Counted from the stretch's first letter, positions 32,417-41,182 are shown. The stretch: 64,000 nucleotides of DNA from Aldehydirespirator sp965221185 (GCA_965221185.1 OZ244866.1:1240001-1304000); one strand, 5' to 3'. The notes: generated by a model not told the origin, from the letters alone. Made by a program: numbers and translations.

Positions 32417-33868
32417 TCACTGGCCCTCTGAGGGGTCGAAGAGCTTCGAGCCGGTTGTGGTGTAGACCCTGAGCAGGTCACAGGAGCCGTGGGAGACCGC
32501 CTCGGCGCCTGTCGGGGCCTCCACCTGCCAGCGCACCGGCATCGAGATGCTCTGGTCCGGTGCCGGCCAGATATCGAACAGCACCACGTGACCGGTGCTG
32601 GGACGAACGATCGCCGGGGTGGCCTGGCCGTCGCAGTCCCAGTCTCCCGTCTGCACGAAGTCGCCGGGCGCGCCGACGCCGTAGCGGTGCCCGCCGTGCT
32701 CGAGAACCGCCCCGGTCTCCTGGCCGGCGGGGTCTTCGGGCCGCCCTAGGTTGACGGAGTCCGCGGTCGGGGCCAGCGGCGAGCCGCTCGGGGCCGCAAT
32801 GGCGTCGCCGCCGACGCTTCCCCCGACCTGGTCCGATCCGGTTCCGGAGCCTCGGTCGAGGATTCCGGGGACCATCGGCGCGGGGGAGGCGGCGAGGCCC
32901 CCGGCTGCGGCGTTGGCTGTGTCCCCGGCGTTGGCTGTGGCGTCGGCTGTGTCCTCGGAGGCAGCTGTGGCTGCGGCTGGGGCTGTGTCCCCGGAGTTGG
33001 CTGTGTCCCCGGAGGCAGCTGTCACCGCGCCCATCGGGTCTGATGCCTCGGCTGCTTCGGGCGCGTCGATGCTGCCCGCCTGGCTACTGGATCCATCTGT
33101 GGGCTCGGTCCCATCTGCGGGCTCGGTCCCATCGGTGATCGTGGCTGGTGTGCTGACCGCCTGGCCGCCGCGGCTCCAGATGCCTACGGCCAGGGCGGCG
33201 ACGCATGCAGCCAGCAGAGTTCCAGCCACCATGAGCGACCTGCGCCTGGACCGATTCTTGCGCCGTCCGCCGCTGCCGCCGCCGGCGGTCCGGATCGGCT
33301 CGGCGACGGTCGACCGCTTGGCCAGGAGCAGGTCGAGCCTTCTGGCCAGCTCGCGGGCGCTGAGCCTCCCGGCCCGGGTGGCGTCCGCCAGCGACGACAG
33401 CTTCGCAATGAGAGGCCCTCCCTCGAGACTGGGGTCGTGGCACAGGTAGGCGAGGGCCACAAGGTCGGCATGGCGGTTGCTGAGGCTGGCCTCCGAGGCC
33501 AGCCTCAGCCCGCACAGCACGGGCCGGTCGCCCTCGCCGTGGAGCACGTGCGCCGTGCCGAGCTGGCAGTGGGCGATGCCCAGATCGTGGAGGTCGGCAA
33601 CCACCGCCGCCAGCGCGGCCACTCCCGCGGCCCGCTCGGCCGGGTCGGTCAGAGGTCGGGTTGCCCAGGTGTCGGAGCTCACGAACTCGGTGTGCATGGC
33701 GCGGCCGCCGTCGGGCGTATCGACGACGTCGACGAATCGCACCACCCCGGGATGGTCGAGGCTCTTGAGCATCTCGGCCTCCCGCTCGATGTCGCCGGCG
33801 CGCTCGGCCGGCACCTGCTTGACCGCAATCAACCGGTCCGCCGACCGGCTGACCGTCACCGCCGCCAC
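32417..33868 (-). CDS. membrane pseudokinase with extracellular FG-GAP-like tail
   Basis: The 483-residue protein starts at a GTG. Residues 1-190 follow the Ser/Thr kinase fold: AVKQV has the ATP-site lysine, LKSLDHPGVVRFVDVV matches helix C to strand 4, and DLHDLGIAHCQLGTAHVL occupies the place of the catalytic loop. The HRD and DFG motifs are replaced (HCQ and CGL), and no glycine-rich loop is visible, so it should be inactive. A transmembrane helix (about 213-231) follows, then a long Ala/Asp/Ser/Thr-rich linker and an extracellular domain with GDFVQTGDWDCDGQATPAIV, like FG-GAP or VCBS repeats. It may sense cell-wall or surface ligands. Confidence 0.8.
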   Translation of the reverse strand: MAAVTVSRSADRLIAVKQVPAERAGDIEREAEMLKSLDHPGVVRFVDVVDTPDGGRAMHTEFVSSDTWATRPLTDPAERAAGVAALAAVVADLHDLGIAHCQLGTAHVLHGEGDRPVLCGLRLASEASLSNRHADLVALAYLCHDPSLEGGPLIAKLSSLADATRAGRLSARELARRLDLLLAKRSTVAEPIRTAGGGSGGRRKNRSRRRSLMVAGTLLAACVAALAVGIWSRGGQAVSTPATITDGTEPADGTEPTDGSSSQAGSIDAPEAAEASDPMGAVTAASGDTANSGDTAPAAATAASEDTADATANAGDTANAAAGGLAASPAPMVPGILDRGSGTGSDQVGGSVGGDAIAAPSGSPLAPTADSVNLGRPEDPAGQETGAVLEHGGHRYGVGAPGDFVQTGDWDCDGQATPAIVRPSTGHVVLFDIWPAPDQSISMPVRWQVEAPTGAEAVSHGSCDLLRVYTTTGSKLFDPSEGQ

Positions 33869-34019
33869 GGCTCGCTTGCCGCGCTTCGGCCCCTGCTGTC
33901 ACAGGACGCTGGTAGGCCTGACACCATGCACATAGCAACAAAATACATGAAACAGCTTGACAATGCAATATTAGGGCTGCGAGTCCTGCTCGCTGGCCTG
34001 TCCGGCGGTGCCCGGCCGG

Positions 34020-34025
34020 TAGCCT
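34020..34025 (+). promoter_or_regulatory. putative -10 box of a leaderless transcript
   Basis: TAGCCT ends 6 nt before the ATG of the DUF512 gene, again without a ribosome site. It is the same arrangement as at hrcA. Confidence 0.45.
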
Positions 34026-34031
34026 TGGGCG

Positions 34032-35441
34032 ATGGTCGGTCCTCAGATCGTGGCTGTCGCGTCCGGGTCGCCGGCCGAGCGGGCGGGGCTTCGGCCCGGG
34101 GACGAGGTCGCGGCCATCGCCGGAGAGGCGCCCCGCGACGTGATCCGCTGGCAGCTGCTCAGCGACGGGCCAGAAGTTCGGTTGGAGGTGGAGCGGGCCG
34201 GGGACCGGTTCGCGGTGGTGGTGAACAAGCGCGACGGCGAGCCGCTCGGCGCGGAGGTCGACGCGGCCGTGTTCGACGGCGTGCAGACCTGCGACAACCA
34301 CTGCGAGTTCTGCTTCGTGCACCAGCTCCCGCGGGGGATGCGCCGGTCGCTGTACCTCAAGGACGACGACTACCGGCTGTCGTTCCTCTACGGGAACTTC
34401 ACGACGCTCACCCGCTTCACCGAGCTGGACTTCGAGCGGGTCGTCACCGAGCGGCTGTCGCCGCTGTACGTGTCCATCCACTCCACCGACCCCGACGTGC
34501 GGGCCGCGATCCTCCAGAATCGGCGTGGCGCGGTGTCGCTCCGCTGGCTGCGCCTGCTGCTCGATGCGGGCATCGAGGTGCACGGGCAGGTCGTCGTGTG
34601 CCCCGGCGTGAACGACGGCGACGTGCTGGACGACACGCTGGCCGGGGTGCTCGACCGCTTCGCGGAGCTGCGCACGCTGTGCGTGGTGCCCCTGGGGCTG
34701 TCGAGATACAACCGCCAGCCCAGGATGCGGTTGCACACCCGCTCCGAGGCGGGCGCGGTCGTAGACATCGTGGCGCGATGGCAGTCGGTGTTCTTGCGAG
34801 TGCTCGGGCGCCGCGTGGCGTTCGTCGCCGACGAGTACTACCTGATGTGCGGCCGCGGCTTCCCTGCCGCGGAGGACTACGAGGGCTTCGAGATGCACGA
34901 GGACGGCATCGGCATGGCCCGGGCCTTCGAGGCCGAGTTCCTCGAGGACGGCCACCAGCCGACCCCGCCGAGGTCGGGCTTTTTCGCCTGGGTGGACGGC
35001 GCGCCCGCCGACGGGTACCGGGCGCCCCGCCAGGGCTCCGCGGCCGAGGTGGTGGCTCCGGGGCCGGGCGCCTCGCCGGTGGCGGTGTCGCTGGGGCGGC
35101 GGCGTCCCCGCCGCGACGGCGCTGTCGCGGTGCTCACCGGCACCCTGGGCGCAGCCGTCGTGTCGCCGCTGGTCGCGTCGCTGGGGCGCCAAGGCGCGCG
35201 CGTGCTGCCGGTCGAGAACCGCTTCTTCGGCGGCAACATCGGTGTGACCGGCCTGATGGTGGGCGAGGATGTGGCCCGCGCTCTTGAGGCCGAGCCCGAG
35301 GGCGACCGCTACCTGCTGCCCGACGTGTGTCTCAGCCGTGGCCGCTTCCTCGACGGGATGGCCACGCAGGACCTGCCCCGCGAGGTGGAGGTGGTCGCCA
35401 CCCACGGGCGGGCGCTGCGACTGGCGCTGGAGTCGCCATGA
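34032..35441 (+). CDS. DUF512-family radical SAM protein with N-terminal PDZ domain
   Basis: The 469-residue protein has a PDZ-like N-terminus (IVAVASGSPAERAGLRPGDEV), a radical SAM segment with CDNHCEFC (Cx3Cx2C iron-sulfur motif) and LSPLYVSIHSTDP, and the DUF512 domain with PLGLSRYN and VAFVADEYYLMCGR. It ends with a domain carrying LTGTLGAAVVSPLV. The family is encoded next to der in many bacteria, and the same holds here (overlap of 4 nt), so a role in ribosome or iron-sulfur biology has been suggested, but its reaction is unknown. Confidence 0.93.
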   Translation: MVGPQIVAVASGSPAERAGLRPGDEVAAIAGEAPRDVIRWQLLSDGPEVRLEVERAGDRFAVVVNKRDGEPLGAEVDAAVFDGVQTCDNHCEFCFVHQLPRGMRRSLYLKDDDYRLSFLYGNFTTLTRFTELDFERVVTERLSPLYVSIHSTDPDVRAAILQNRRGAVSLRWLRLLLDAGIEVHGQVVVCPGVNDGDVLDDTLAGVLDRFAELRTLCVVPLGLSRYNRQPRMRLHTRSEAGAVVDIVARWQSVFLRVLGRRVAFVADEYYLMCGRGFPAAEDYEGFEMHEDGIGMARAFEAEFLEDGHQPTPPRSGFFAWVDGAPADGYRAPRQGSAAEVVAPGPGASPVAVSLGRRRPRRDGAVAVLTGTLGAAVVSPLVASLGRQGARVLPVENRFFGGNIGVTGLMVGEDVARALEAEPEGDRYLLPDVCLSRGRFLDGMATQDLPREVEVVATHGRALRLALESP

Positions 35442-36799
35442 ACCCGGTGGTGGCCGTGGTCGGCCGTCCCAACGTCGGCAAGTCGACGCTGGTGAACCGC
35501 ATCCTCGGTCGCCGGGAGACGATCGTGGAGGAGCGCCCCGGCGTCACCCGCGACCGCAAGGCGGTGGACGCCGAGTGGCAGGGACGGAGCTTCACGCTGC
35601 TCGACACCGGCGGCTGGAGCACCAGCGCCGACGAGCTCGACGCCAAGGTCAGCGCCCAGGCGGAGCGGGCCGTGCGCGAGGCCGACGCGGTGCTGTTCGT
35701 GGTGGACGCCACGGTGGGGGTGACCTCAGACGACGAGCAGGTGGCCAGGGTGCTCTACTCCGCCGACGTGCCCGTGCTGGTGGTGGCCAACAAGGTCGAC
35801 CACCCGAACCAGGCCGACTCGGTCTGGGAGCTGCTGGGGCTCGGTCTCGGCGCCCCCCACCAGGTGAGCGCACTGCACGGCCGCGGCACCGGCGACCTGC
35901 TCGAGGAGGTAGTCGCCCGTCTCGAGGAGGCCGGCGACGAGTCGGGTCGCGCTGGCCCCCCAGCCGGGGACGGGCCGGAAGAGATCGCGCCCGAGCAGCC
36001 CGGCCAGGGCCTGGCGGCCGCGGCCGCGGCCGCGTACTCGGTGGTGCTGGTGGGCCGGCCCAACGCGGGCAAGTCGACGCTGTTCAACCGGTTGATAGGG
36101 GAGGAACGAGCCATCGTGCACGACCTTCCCGGCACCACCCGCGACGCCATCGACACCCTCATCGAGACCGAAGAGGGACCGGTGCGGTTCATCGACACCG
36201 CCGGGATGCGCCGCCGGGCCCGCATCGACTCGGGCACGGAGTACTACTCGCTGGTCCGGGCGCTGCGGGCGGTGGACTCCGCCGACGTGGCCCTGCTGGT
36301 GATCGACTGCTCGGTGGGGGTGACCCATCAGGACCAGCGTCTCGCGGAGCGGGTTGACGCCGCGGGCTGCCCGATCGTGATACTGCTCAACAAGTGGGAC
36401 CTCGTCGGTACTGAGTCCAGGCTCGACCTCGGGGCCGCGGTCAAGGACAGGCTGGGCTTCTTGGGAGACCCGCCGGTGCTGCGCATCAGCGCCCACAGCG
36501 GCAAGGGCGTGACCCGGCTGTGGCCTTCGCTGAGCACGGCGGTGGCCGAGTACCGCACCCGCATCCCCACCCGGCGGGTGAACGAGGCGGTGCGGGAGGC
36601 CCAGAGCGCCCAGGCCGCGCCCGGCGGCGCCCGCATCCTGTACGCGACGCAGGTGGCCACCGACCCGCCCACCTTCACGCTGTTCGCCAACCGCACGCTG
36701 CCCCGCACGTACCTCCGCTACATCGAGCGCAAGCTGCGCGAGCAGTTCGATCTCGGCGCCACCGCCATGAAGATCAGGGTCCGTCGCCGCGACGAGTAG
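35438..36799 (+). CDS. der: ribosome-associated GTPase Der (EngA)
   Basis: The product has 453 residues from the ATG at 35438. There are two complete GTPase domains: GRPNVGKSTLVNR, DTGGW and NKVD in the first, and GRPNAGKSTLFNR, DTAGM and LNKWD in the second, followed by the KH-like C-terminal domain (TPPTFTLFANRTLPRTYLRYIE-type region). Der acts in late 50S subunit assembly. An Ala/Glu-rich linker of about 30 residues joins the GTPase domains. It overlaps the radical SAM gene and is probably co-translated. Confidence 0.96.
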   Translation: MNPVVAVVGRPNVGKSTLVNRILGRRETIVEERPGVTRDRKAVDAEWQGRSFTLLDTGGWSTSADELDAKVSAQAERAVREADAVLFVVDATVGVTSDDEQVARVLYSADVPVLVVANKVDHPNQADSVWELLGLGLGAPHQVSALHGRGTGDLLEEVVARLEEAGDESGRAGPPAGDGPEEIAPEQPGQGLAAAAAAAYSVVLVGRPNAGKSTLFNRLIGEERAIVHDLPGTTRDAIDTLIETEEGPVRFIDTAGMRRRARIDSGTEYYSLVRALRAVDSADVALLVIDCSVGVTHQDQRLAERVDAAGCPIVILLNKWDLVGTESRLDLGAAVKDRLGFLGDPPVLRISAHSGKGVTRLWPSLSTAVAEYRTRIPTRRVNEAVREAQSAQAAPGGARILYATQVATDPPTFTLFANRTLPRTYLRYIERKLREQFDLGATAMKIRVRRRDE

Positions 36800-36929
36800 C
36801 CCAGCCGGTGGGCGTGCCGCCCGCCGCGACGAGCAGCCCTGAGTGTGGGGGCGTGCCCGCCGCCGGGGCGAGCGGTCCTCCGTGCCCGCCCGCTGGAGAT
36901 CTGGTCTCTTGGGAGGCTGATCAAGACGG

Positions 36930-36935
36930 TACGAT
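36930..36935 (+). promoter_or_regulatory. putative -10 box upstream of the PP2C gene
   Basis: TACGAT stands 40 nt before the GTG at 36976, and the intervening leader contains a strong GGGGAGGGG ribosome site. This gene therefore appears to have a conventional leader, unlike the leaderless cases. The -35 region is not clear. Confidence 0.3.
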
Positions 36936-36975
36936 GAGGGGGCAGCGGGCCGTCGAAGTGCGGGGAGGGGTACGC

Positions 36976-38055
36976 GTGGCAACGATCGTTCTCGATCTTC
37001 TGGCTCTCAGCTGCGCGCTGGCGACGGTGTTCTACATCCGGTCAGCCCGCTACCGGCTGCGGGTCCGGCGCCTGATCGAGACCGACGCCGGCCACCACCC
37101 CGAGGCGCTGGCGCTGGCGGAGGCCTCGTTCCGCAAGGAAGTCCACGGCGCGGTCGTGTACGGCCTGCTGGTCTTGTCGGCGCTGCTGGTGGGCCGGGTG
37201 GATGGTTCCAACATCACCGCGGTGCTGGGGCTGCTGGGCGTGCCGGCCGTGATGTCGGTGTGGTGGGCCCGCACCGCGGTGGAAGAGTCCCGCATGGCCC
37301 GCAACCGCTACGCGCTCGAGCTGCGGGCCGAGCAGGCTCTGGAGCAGGAGCATCTCGCGCCGAAGGCGTGGGCGACCCGCCTGGCGCCCGAGGAGGTGCC
37401 CGACTTCAGCGGATTCGAGATCGGCCGGGTCTACCAGTCGGGCTCGGGGCTCATGGCGGGCGACTTCTTCGACGTGCACCGGGTGGGGCGCCACCGGGTG
37501 GCCGCGGTGATCGGCGATGTGGCCGGCCACGGCATCGAGTCGTCCATCACCGCGTTCCAGGCCAAGTACCTGCTGAGGGTGTTCCTGCGGCAGTTCCGCG
37601 ACCCGGCCCAGGCCTTCGAGGAGATCAACGCGCAGTTGGCCACGGGGGACCGAAACGAGGAGTTCATCTCGGCGTGCGTGGTGGTGTTCGACACCGAGGC
37701 GGGGACGCTGCGCTACTCGTCGGCCGGGCACCCGGCCGCGTTCCTGTTCAAGGCGGACGGAGTGGCGCCGCTGCGGTCCACAGGGCCGCTGCTGATGCTC
37801 GACCCCAAGGCGACCTACTTCTCGCGGGAGATACCGATGGTGTCGGGGGACTTGGTGGTGATGTACACCGACGGCCTGGCCGAGGCCCGCGCCGGCCGGC
37901 ACATGTTCGGGGAGAGCCGCATCATCAAGTCGGTGGAGCGCGACCTCAACGCCGCCCCCGACGTGCTGTGCAAGTCGCTGCTGGACGCGGCCAAGGACTT
38001 TGCGGGCGGCTCGATAGGCGACGACACCGCCATCATGGCCATCCGCCGCGACTGA
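36976..38055 (+). CDS. SpoIIE-type PP2C phosphatase with N-terminal membrane anchor
   Basis: The product has 359 residues from GTG 36976, preceded by GGGGAGGGG; an upstream ATG at 36934 is less likely. One transmembrane helix at about 5-20 and two more around 60-95 precede a linker and the PP2C domain. It shows GSGLMAGDFFDVHR, AAVIGDVAGHGIESSI, YSSAGHPAAFLF and MYTDGLAEARA, which carry the metal-binding aspartates. It should dephosphorylate Ser/Thr phosphoproteins, typically anti-sigma-factor antagonists. No partner is encoded beside it. Confidence 0.9.
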   Translation: MATIVLDLLALSCALATVFYIRSARYRLRVRRLIETDAGHHPEALALAEASFRKEVHGAVVYGLLVLSALLVGRVDGSNITAVLGLLGVPAVMSVWWARTAVEESRMARNRYALELRAEQALEQEHLAPKAWATRLAPEEVPDFSGFEIGRVYQSGSGLMAGDFFDVHRVGRHRVAAVIGDVAGHGIESSITAFQAKYLLRVFLRQFRDPAQAFEEINAQLATGDRNEEFISACVVVFDTEAGTLRYSSAGHPAAFLFKADGVAPLRSTGPLLMLDPKATYFSREIPMVSGDLVVMYTDGLAEARAGRHMFGESRIIKSVERDLNAAPDVLCKSLLDAAKDFAGGSIGDDTAIMAIRRD

Positions 38056-38059
38056 GCCG

Positions 38060-38338
38060 ATGGCATGGTGCCAAGCGTGCGAGCGATATCTGACGCCAGC
38101 CACTCTCACATCTGAGGGCGCCTGTCCCTCTTGTGGCTCAGAGGTCCAGCACCCCGAGAAGCTTCCGATGTCGCAGGGAGGCTCAGCCGGGGCCGACCTC
38201 CCCGCCGAGGCCGCCGGCGAGCGGATCCCGTGGCATTTCTGGCTGCTGCTAGGCGCAGCCGCCGTCTACCTGGGCTGGCGTGCCGTGCAAGGCGTGGCCC
38301 TGCTGCTCGCCCTGCCGGGTGTCGCCGCCCTGGCCTAG
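38060..38338 (+). CDS. small zinc-ribbon membrane protein
   Basis: The 92-residue protein starts 4 nt after the PP2C stop. Two CxxC pairs (WCQACERY and CPSCGSE) form a zinc ribbon in the first 30 residues. After an acidic linker, one or two hydrophobic segments run from about 57 to 92 (WHFWLLLGAAAVYLGW and LLLALPGVAAL). Similar small ribbon-plus-helix proteins are widespread in actinobacteria with no known function. The coupling suggests a link with the phosphatase. Confidence 0.75.
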   Translation: MAWCQACERYLTPATLTSEGACPSCGSEVQHPEKLPMSQGGSAGADLPAEAAGERIPWHFWLLLGAAAVYLGWRAVQGVALLLALPGVAALA

Positions 38339-39494
38339 CCGCTAACCTCGGCTCATTCGGGCTGTGGCGCAGCTTGGTTAGCGCGTCGGTCTGGGGGACC
38401 GAAGGTCGGGAGTTCAAATCTCCCCAGCCCGACAAACAAAAGCAGAGGTCAGAGTACATTTCTGATCCGGGCCCTCCTGTGGATAACTCTGCGATCGCCC
38501 AATCTTCAGGTGAGTTCGTAATCCAGGCAAAGCACACCACGAAGCCTGATACCACGCTAGGCCCGGCGGACCTGCTGTCAGTTCGCGTGAGGTTGTTAGC
38601 ACGTGATGCGGGCGGGCCGCCGACGGCGGTGTGTTGTCGGTGACAGTTGTAGTCGTGGATCCAGCGTTTGAGGCGGATGCGGCGCTCGTTCTCGGATCTG
38701 AACTTGTAGTTGTAGAGGAACTCGTCGGCGAGGGTGCGGTTGAAGCGCTCGGCTTTGCCGTTCGTCTGGGGCCGGTACGGCCGGGTCCGGCGGTGCAGGA
38801 TGCGCCGCTCGGCCAGCAGCTCGGCGAACGCGTCAGAGACGAAGTTGGGCCCGTTATCGGTCATCACCTCATCCACCGCCATGTCGTTGGACCAGAACCA
38901 GTCCTGGGCCCGCCGCCAGAATCCGACGAGGGTGGCGGCGGTCTCGTTGTCATGGGCCTCGACGTAGGCGACTCGGGAGTAGTCGTCGATGGCGACGTGC
39001 AGGTACGTGTAGCCCACCGGGCGCCTCTTGGAGCGATTGGCTCGCTTGGCGCGGTCTGAGCCGCGTCCATGCACGCGCCAGCCGCCCCCAGGTGGGATCT
39101 TGCCGACGTTCTTGATGTCGAGGTGCACCAGCTCGCCAGCAGCGCAGCGCTCGTAGCGGCGGATCACGCGCCCGGTGGGCCGGTCGATCCATGACAGGCG
39201 GTTCAGCCCGTTGCGCTTGAGGATCCGCCACACCGTCGACGCCGGCAGCCCCGTGCGCGCCCCCAGATACACCGGCCCGCGCCGGGTGCTGCGCCGCAGC
39301 CGGCACACCCGCTCCTCCAGCCTGGCGTCGGTACGCCGCGGACAGCGCCGCGGCCGAGAGGACCGGTCCACCAGACCAGCCTCGCCCTCGGCAAGCCAGC
39401 GGTGCCACCACTTCGCGACCGTGCCCCGAGACAGACCCGTCTGGCGAGCCACATGGGCCTGCGGCATGCCCGCCTCGATCCGCTGAACGATCAA
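38106..39494 (-). CDS. IS481-family transposase with lost native stop
   Basis: Residues 1-300 or so are an IS481-type transposase. A helix-turn-helix (ARQTGLSRGTVAKWWHRW) is followed by the DDE integrase core with HLDIKNVGKIP (first Asp), MTDNGPNF (second Asp) and YRPQTNGKAERFN (Glu). Homology ends near 38590 at GGPPASRANNL. Beyond that the frame runs on without stopping, antisense through tRNA-Pro and the zinc-ribbon gene, to 38106. The 3' end of the element, with its stop and inverted repeat, therefore appears to be missing. The right end of the element probably lies near 39555-39575. Confidence 0.8.
   Translation of the reverse strand: MIVQRIEAGMPQAHVARQTGLSRGTVAKWWHRWLAEGEAGLVDRSSRPRRCPRRTDARLEERVCRLRRSTRRGPVYLGARTGLPASTVWRILKRNGLNRLSWIDRPTGRVIRRYERCAAGELVHLDIKNVGKIPPGGGWRVHGRGSDRAKRANRSKRRPVGYTYLHVAIDDYSRVAYVEAHDNETAATLVGFWRRAQDWFWSNDMAVDEVMTDNGPNFVSDAFAELLAERRILHRRTRPYRPQTNGKAERFNRTLADEFLYNYKFRSENERRIRLKRWIHDYNCHRQHTAVGGPPASRANNLTRTDSRSAGPSVVSGFVVCFAWITNSPEDWAIAELSTGGPGSEMYSDLCFCLSGWGDLNSRPSVPQTDALTKLRHSPNEPRLAARPGRRHPAGRAAGPRLARHASPGRRRLRLAAARNATGSARRRPRRGGRPRLSLPATSEASRGAGPLSHKRDRRPQM
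38358..38432 (+). tRNA. tRNA-Pro (GGG)
   Basis: The acceptor CGGGCTG pairs with CAGCCCG, with discriminator A. The D arm is GCGC...GCGC with GGTTA in the loop, and the anticodon stem TCGGT/ACCGA carries the loop CTGGGGG, giving anticodon GGG. The T arm holds GTTCAAATC. No CCA is encoded. An open frame antisense over this gene is an artefact. Confidence 0.95.
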
Positions 39495-39570
39495 CAGGCG
39501 CCCAGCAGGGGTAAACGTGCGTTAGCGTGCGACATCGAGCCTCCGGTTGCATTGGTGGGTGTCTCACAAC
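38590..39570 (-). mobile_element. IS481-type insertion, left end truncated
   Basis: The span covers the recognisable transposase plus about 75 bp upstream of its start. A matching pair of terminal inverted repeats could not be found: the sequence near 39555 (GTCTCACAACTCCC) has no complement around 38430-38600. The element sits between tRNA-Pro and a beheaded gene fragment at 39669, which suggests that its arrival, or a later deletion, removed the front of that gene. Confidence 0.55.
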
Positions 39571-39668
39571 TCCCACACTGCCACCGGAGGCTCAACCCAT
39601 CGCGGAGCTACCAACCTCTATGTCCAGAACACCTAGTGCCCAGCGGACGTCTGGCGTACACCTCCAAA

Positions 39669-39926
39669 GCGCTGGCGGTATGCCGTCGGCGCGGCATAGC
39701 CGCGGTGCCCGACTTCGTGGCCCTGGCCGGGTCCAGCGTCGCGGCATGGAGCAGCACCGACAGCGACGACGAGGTCCGAAGTGAGATCGCAGGCGCGGTC
39801 GCCGCGCTGATGGCCGGCGCCCTCAACTCCGACGACGGCCCCTTCCTGGGCGCCTGCTACGCCGCCGAGGCGTTCCTGTCGACCTGGCAGGACGAGCTCC
39901 CCTTCGGACGCCCCCTCGCCTCCTGA
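39669..39926 (+). pseudogene. C-terminal remnant, possibly a Glu/Leu/Phe/Val-type dehydrogenase
   Basis: The last 85 or so codons of a frame that is open upstream only across the insertion. The piece RRRGIAAVPDFVALAGSSVAAW resembles the late Rossmann strand of amino-acid dehydrogenases (VPDFVANAGG-type), and the tail is Ala-rich and helical. No start or N-terminal domain exists before the IS481 element. It ends 2 nt before the ATG of the acyl-CoA dehydrogenase gene, so it was probably the first gene of that operon. Confidence 0.4.
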
Positions 39927-39928
39927 CG

Positions 39929-41182
39929 ATGAACTTTGACTATCCGCCGCAGACGCTGGCCTTCATGGCCCGCCTCGAAGCCTTCATGGACGAACACATC
40001 TACCCCAACGAGGCGCAGTACTTCCGCCAATCGATGGAACTCGGTCCCTGGAAAGCGTGGCCAGTTGTGCAGGAGCTCAAGCCCTTAGCCAGGGAGGCTG
40101 GACTCTGGAACCTGTTCTTGCCCGGCACCAAGCACGGCGCCGGGCTAAGCAACCTCGAATACGCGCCGCTCTGCGAGATCATGGGGCGATCTCACCTCGC
40201 GCCCGAGGTGTTCAACTGCTCAGCACCCGACACCGGCAACATGGAGGTGCTGGCACGGTACGGAACTCCGGATCAACAAGAAGCATGGCTCCGGCCGCTC
40301 CTGGCTGGCGACATCCGGTCTGCGTTTGCCATGACCGAGCCAGCTGTTGCATCCAGCGACGCAACCAATATCGAGAGCTCGATCCAGCCAGTCGGTGGCG
40401 ACTACTTGATCAACGGACGCAAGTGGTACACGACCAATGCCACCGACCCACGCTGCAAGATCATCATCTTCATGGGCAAGACCGACGCAGACAACCCCGA
40501 CCGTCACAAGCAGCAATCCATGGTGCTGGTGCCCAAGGACACACCTGGGGTCAAGGTGATCCGACCCCTCCCGGTGTTCAACTTCTACGGCATGCCCGAC
40601 CGTGCCGCGGAGGTCCAGTTCGACAATGTGCGGGTACCGGCCTCAAACATCCTCCTGGGCGAGGGCCGAGGATTTGAGATCGCGCAAGGCCGGCTCGGCC
40701 CGGGCCGAATCCATCACTGCATGCGCCTGATCGGCCTGACCGAACGCACACTCGAGATGATGTGCCGACGGACCCAACACCGAGTGACATTTGGTCGCCC
40801 GATCGCTGACCAGACGGTCACGCTCGAACGGATCGCCGAAGCCCGAATCGCCATCGAACAGGTGCGTCTACTCACGCTGAAGACCGCACACATGATGGAC
40901 ACAGTCGGCAACAAGGAGGCGCGCAAGGAAATTGCGATGATCAAGGTTGCCGCGCCCAACATGGCATGCAAGGTGATCGACTGGGCCATGCAAGCGTTCG
41001 GCGCGGCGGGCATGAACAACGACTTCGGGCTGGCGGCCGCCTACGCGACGGCACGACTCCTGCGCGTCGCCGACGGCCCGGATGAGGTCCATCGCAACCA
41101 GTTGGGCCGGTTGGAGCTACGTCGCCACGCGGACAAGCCAGCGTTGGAGCCGCACAACGTCTACGAACCAGAGTGGGGTTGA
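39929..41182 (+). CDS. acyl-CoA dehydrogenase (ACAD11-like)
   Basis: The 417-residue protein has DEHIYPNEAQYFRQ near the N-terminus, AFAMTEPAVASSDATNIE as the FAD loop, NGRKWYTTNATD, and a C-terminus AFGAAGMNNDFGLAAAYATARLLRVADG then DEVHRNQLGRLELR. These match the long-chain and 4-hydroxyacyl-linked ACAD10/11 branch. It follows the dehydrogenase remnant by 2 nt. The GC is a little lower than in the 3-9 kb acyl-CoA dehydrogenases, and the 41-47 kb block may have a different origin. Confidence 0.92.
   Translation: MNFDYPPQTLAFMARLEAFMDEHIYPNEAQYFRQSMELGPWKAWPVVQELKPLAREAGLWNLFLPGTKHGAGLSNLEYAPLCEIMGRSHLAPEVFNCSAPDTGNMEVLARYGTPDQQEAWLRPLLAGDIRSAFAMTEPAVASSDATNIESSIQPVGGDYLINGRKWYTTNATDPRCKIIIFMGKTDADNPDRHKQQSMVLVPKDTPGVKVIRPLPVFNFYGMPDRAAEVQFDNVRVPASNILLGEGRGFEIAQGRLGPGRIHHCMRLIGLTERTLEMMCRRTQHRVTFGRPIADQTVTLERIAEARIAIEQVRLLTLKTAHMMDTVGNKEARKEIAMIKVAAPNMACKVIDWAMQAFGAAGMNNDFGLAAAYATARLLRVADGPDEVHRNQLGRLELRRHADKPALEPHNVYEPEWG

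Noticed and set aside
33084..35405. 773-residue minus-strand frame
   Set aside because: Shadow over the pseudokinase and the radical SAM gene, no family similarity.
38131..38643. 170-residue plus-strand frame over tRNA-Pro
   Set aside because: Runs through the zinc-ribbon gene in another frame and through the tRNA; no homology.
38358..39575. Genomic island integrated at tRNA-Pro
   Set aside because: The neighbouring element is an IS481-type DDE transposon, no integrase of the tyrosine type is adjacent, and no repeated tRNA 3' end was seen.
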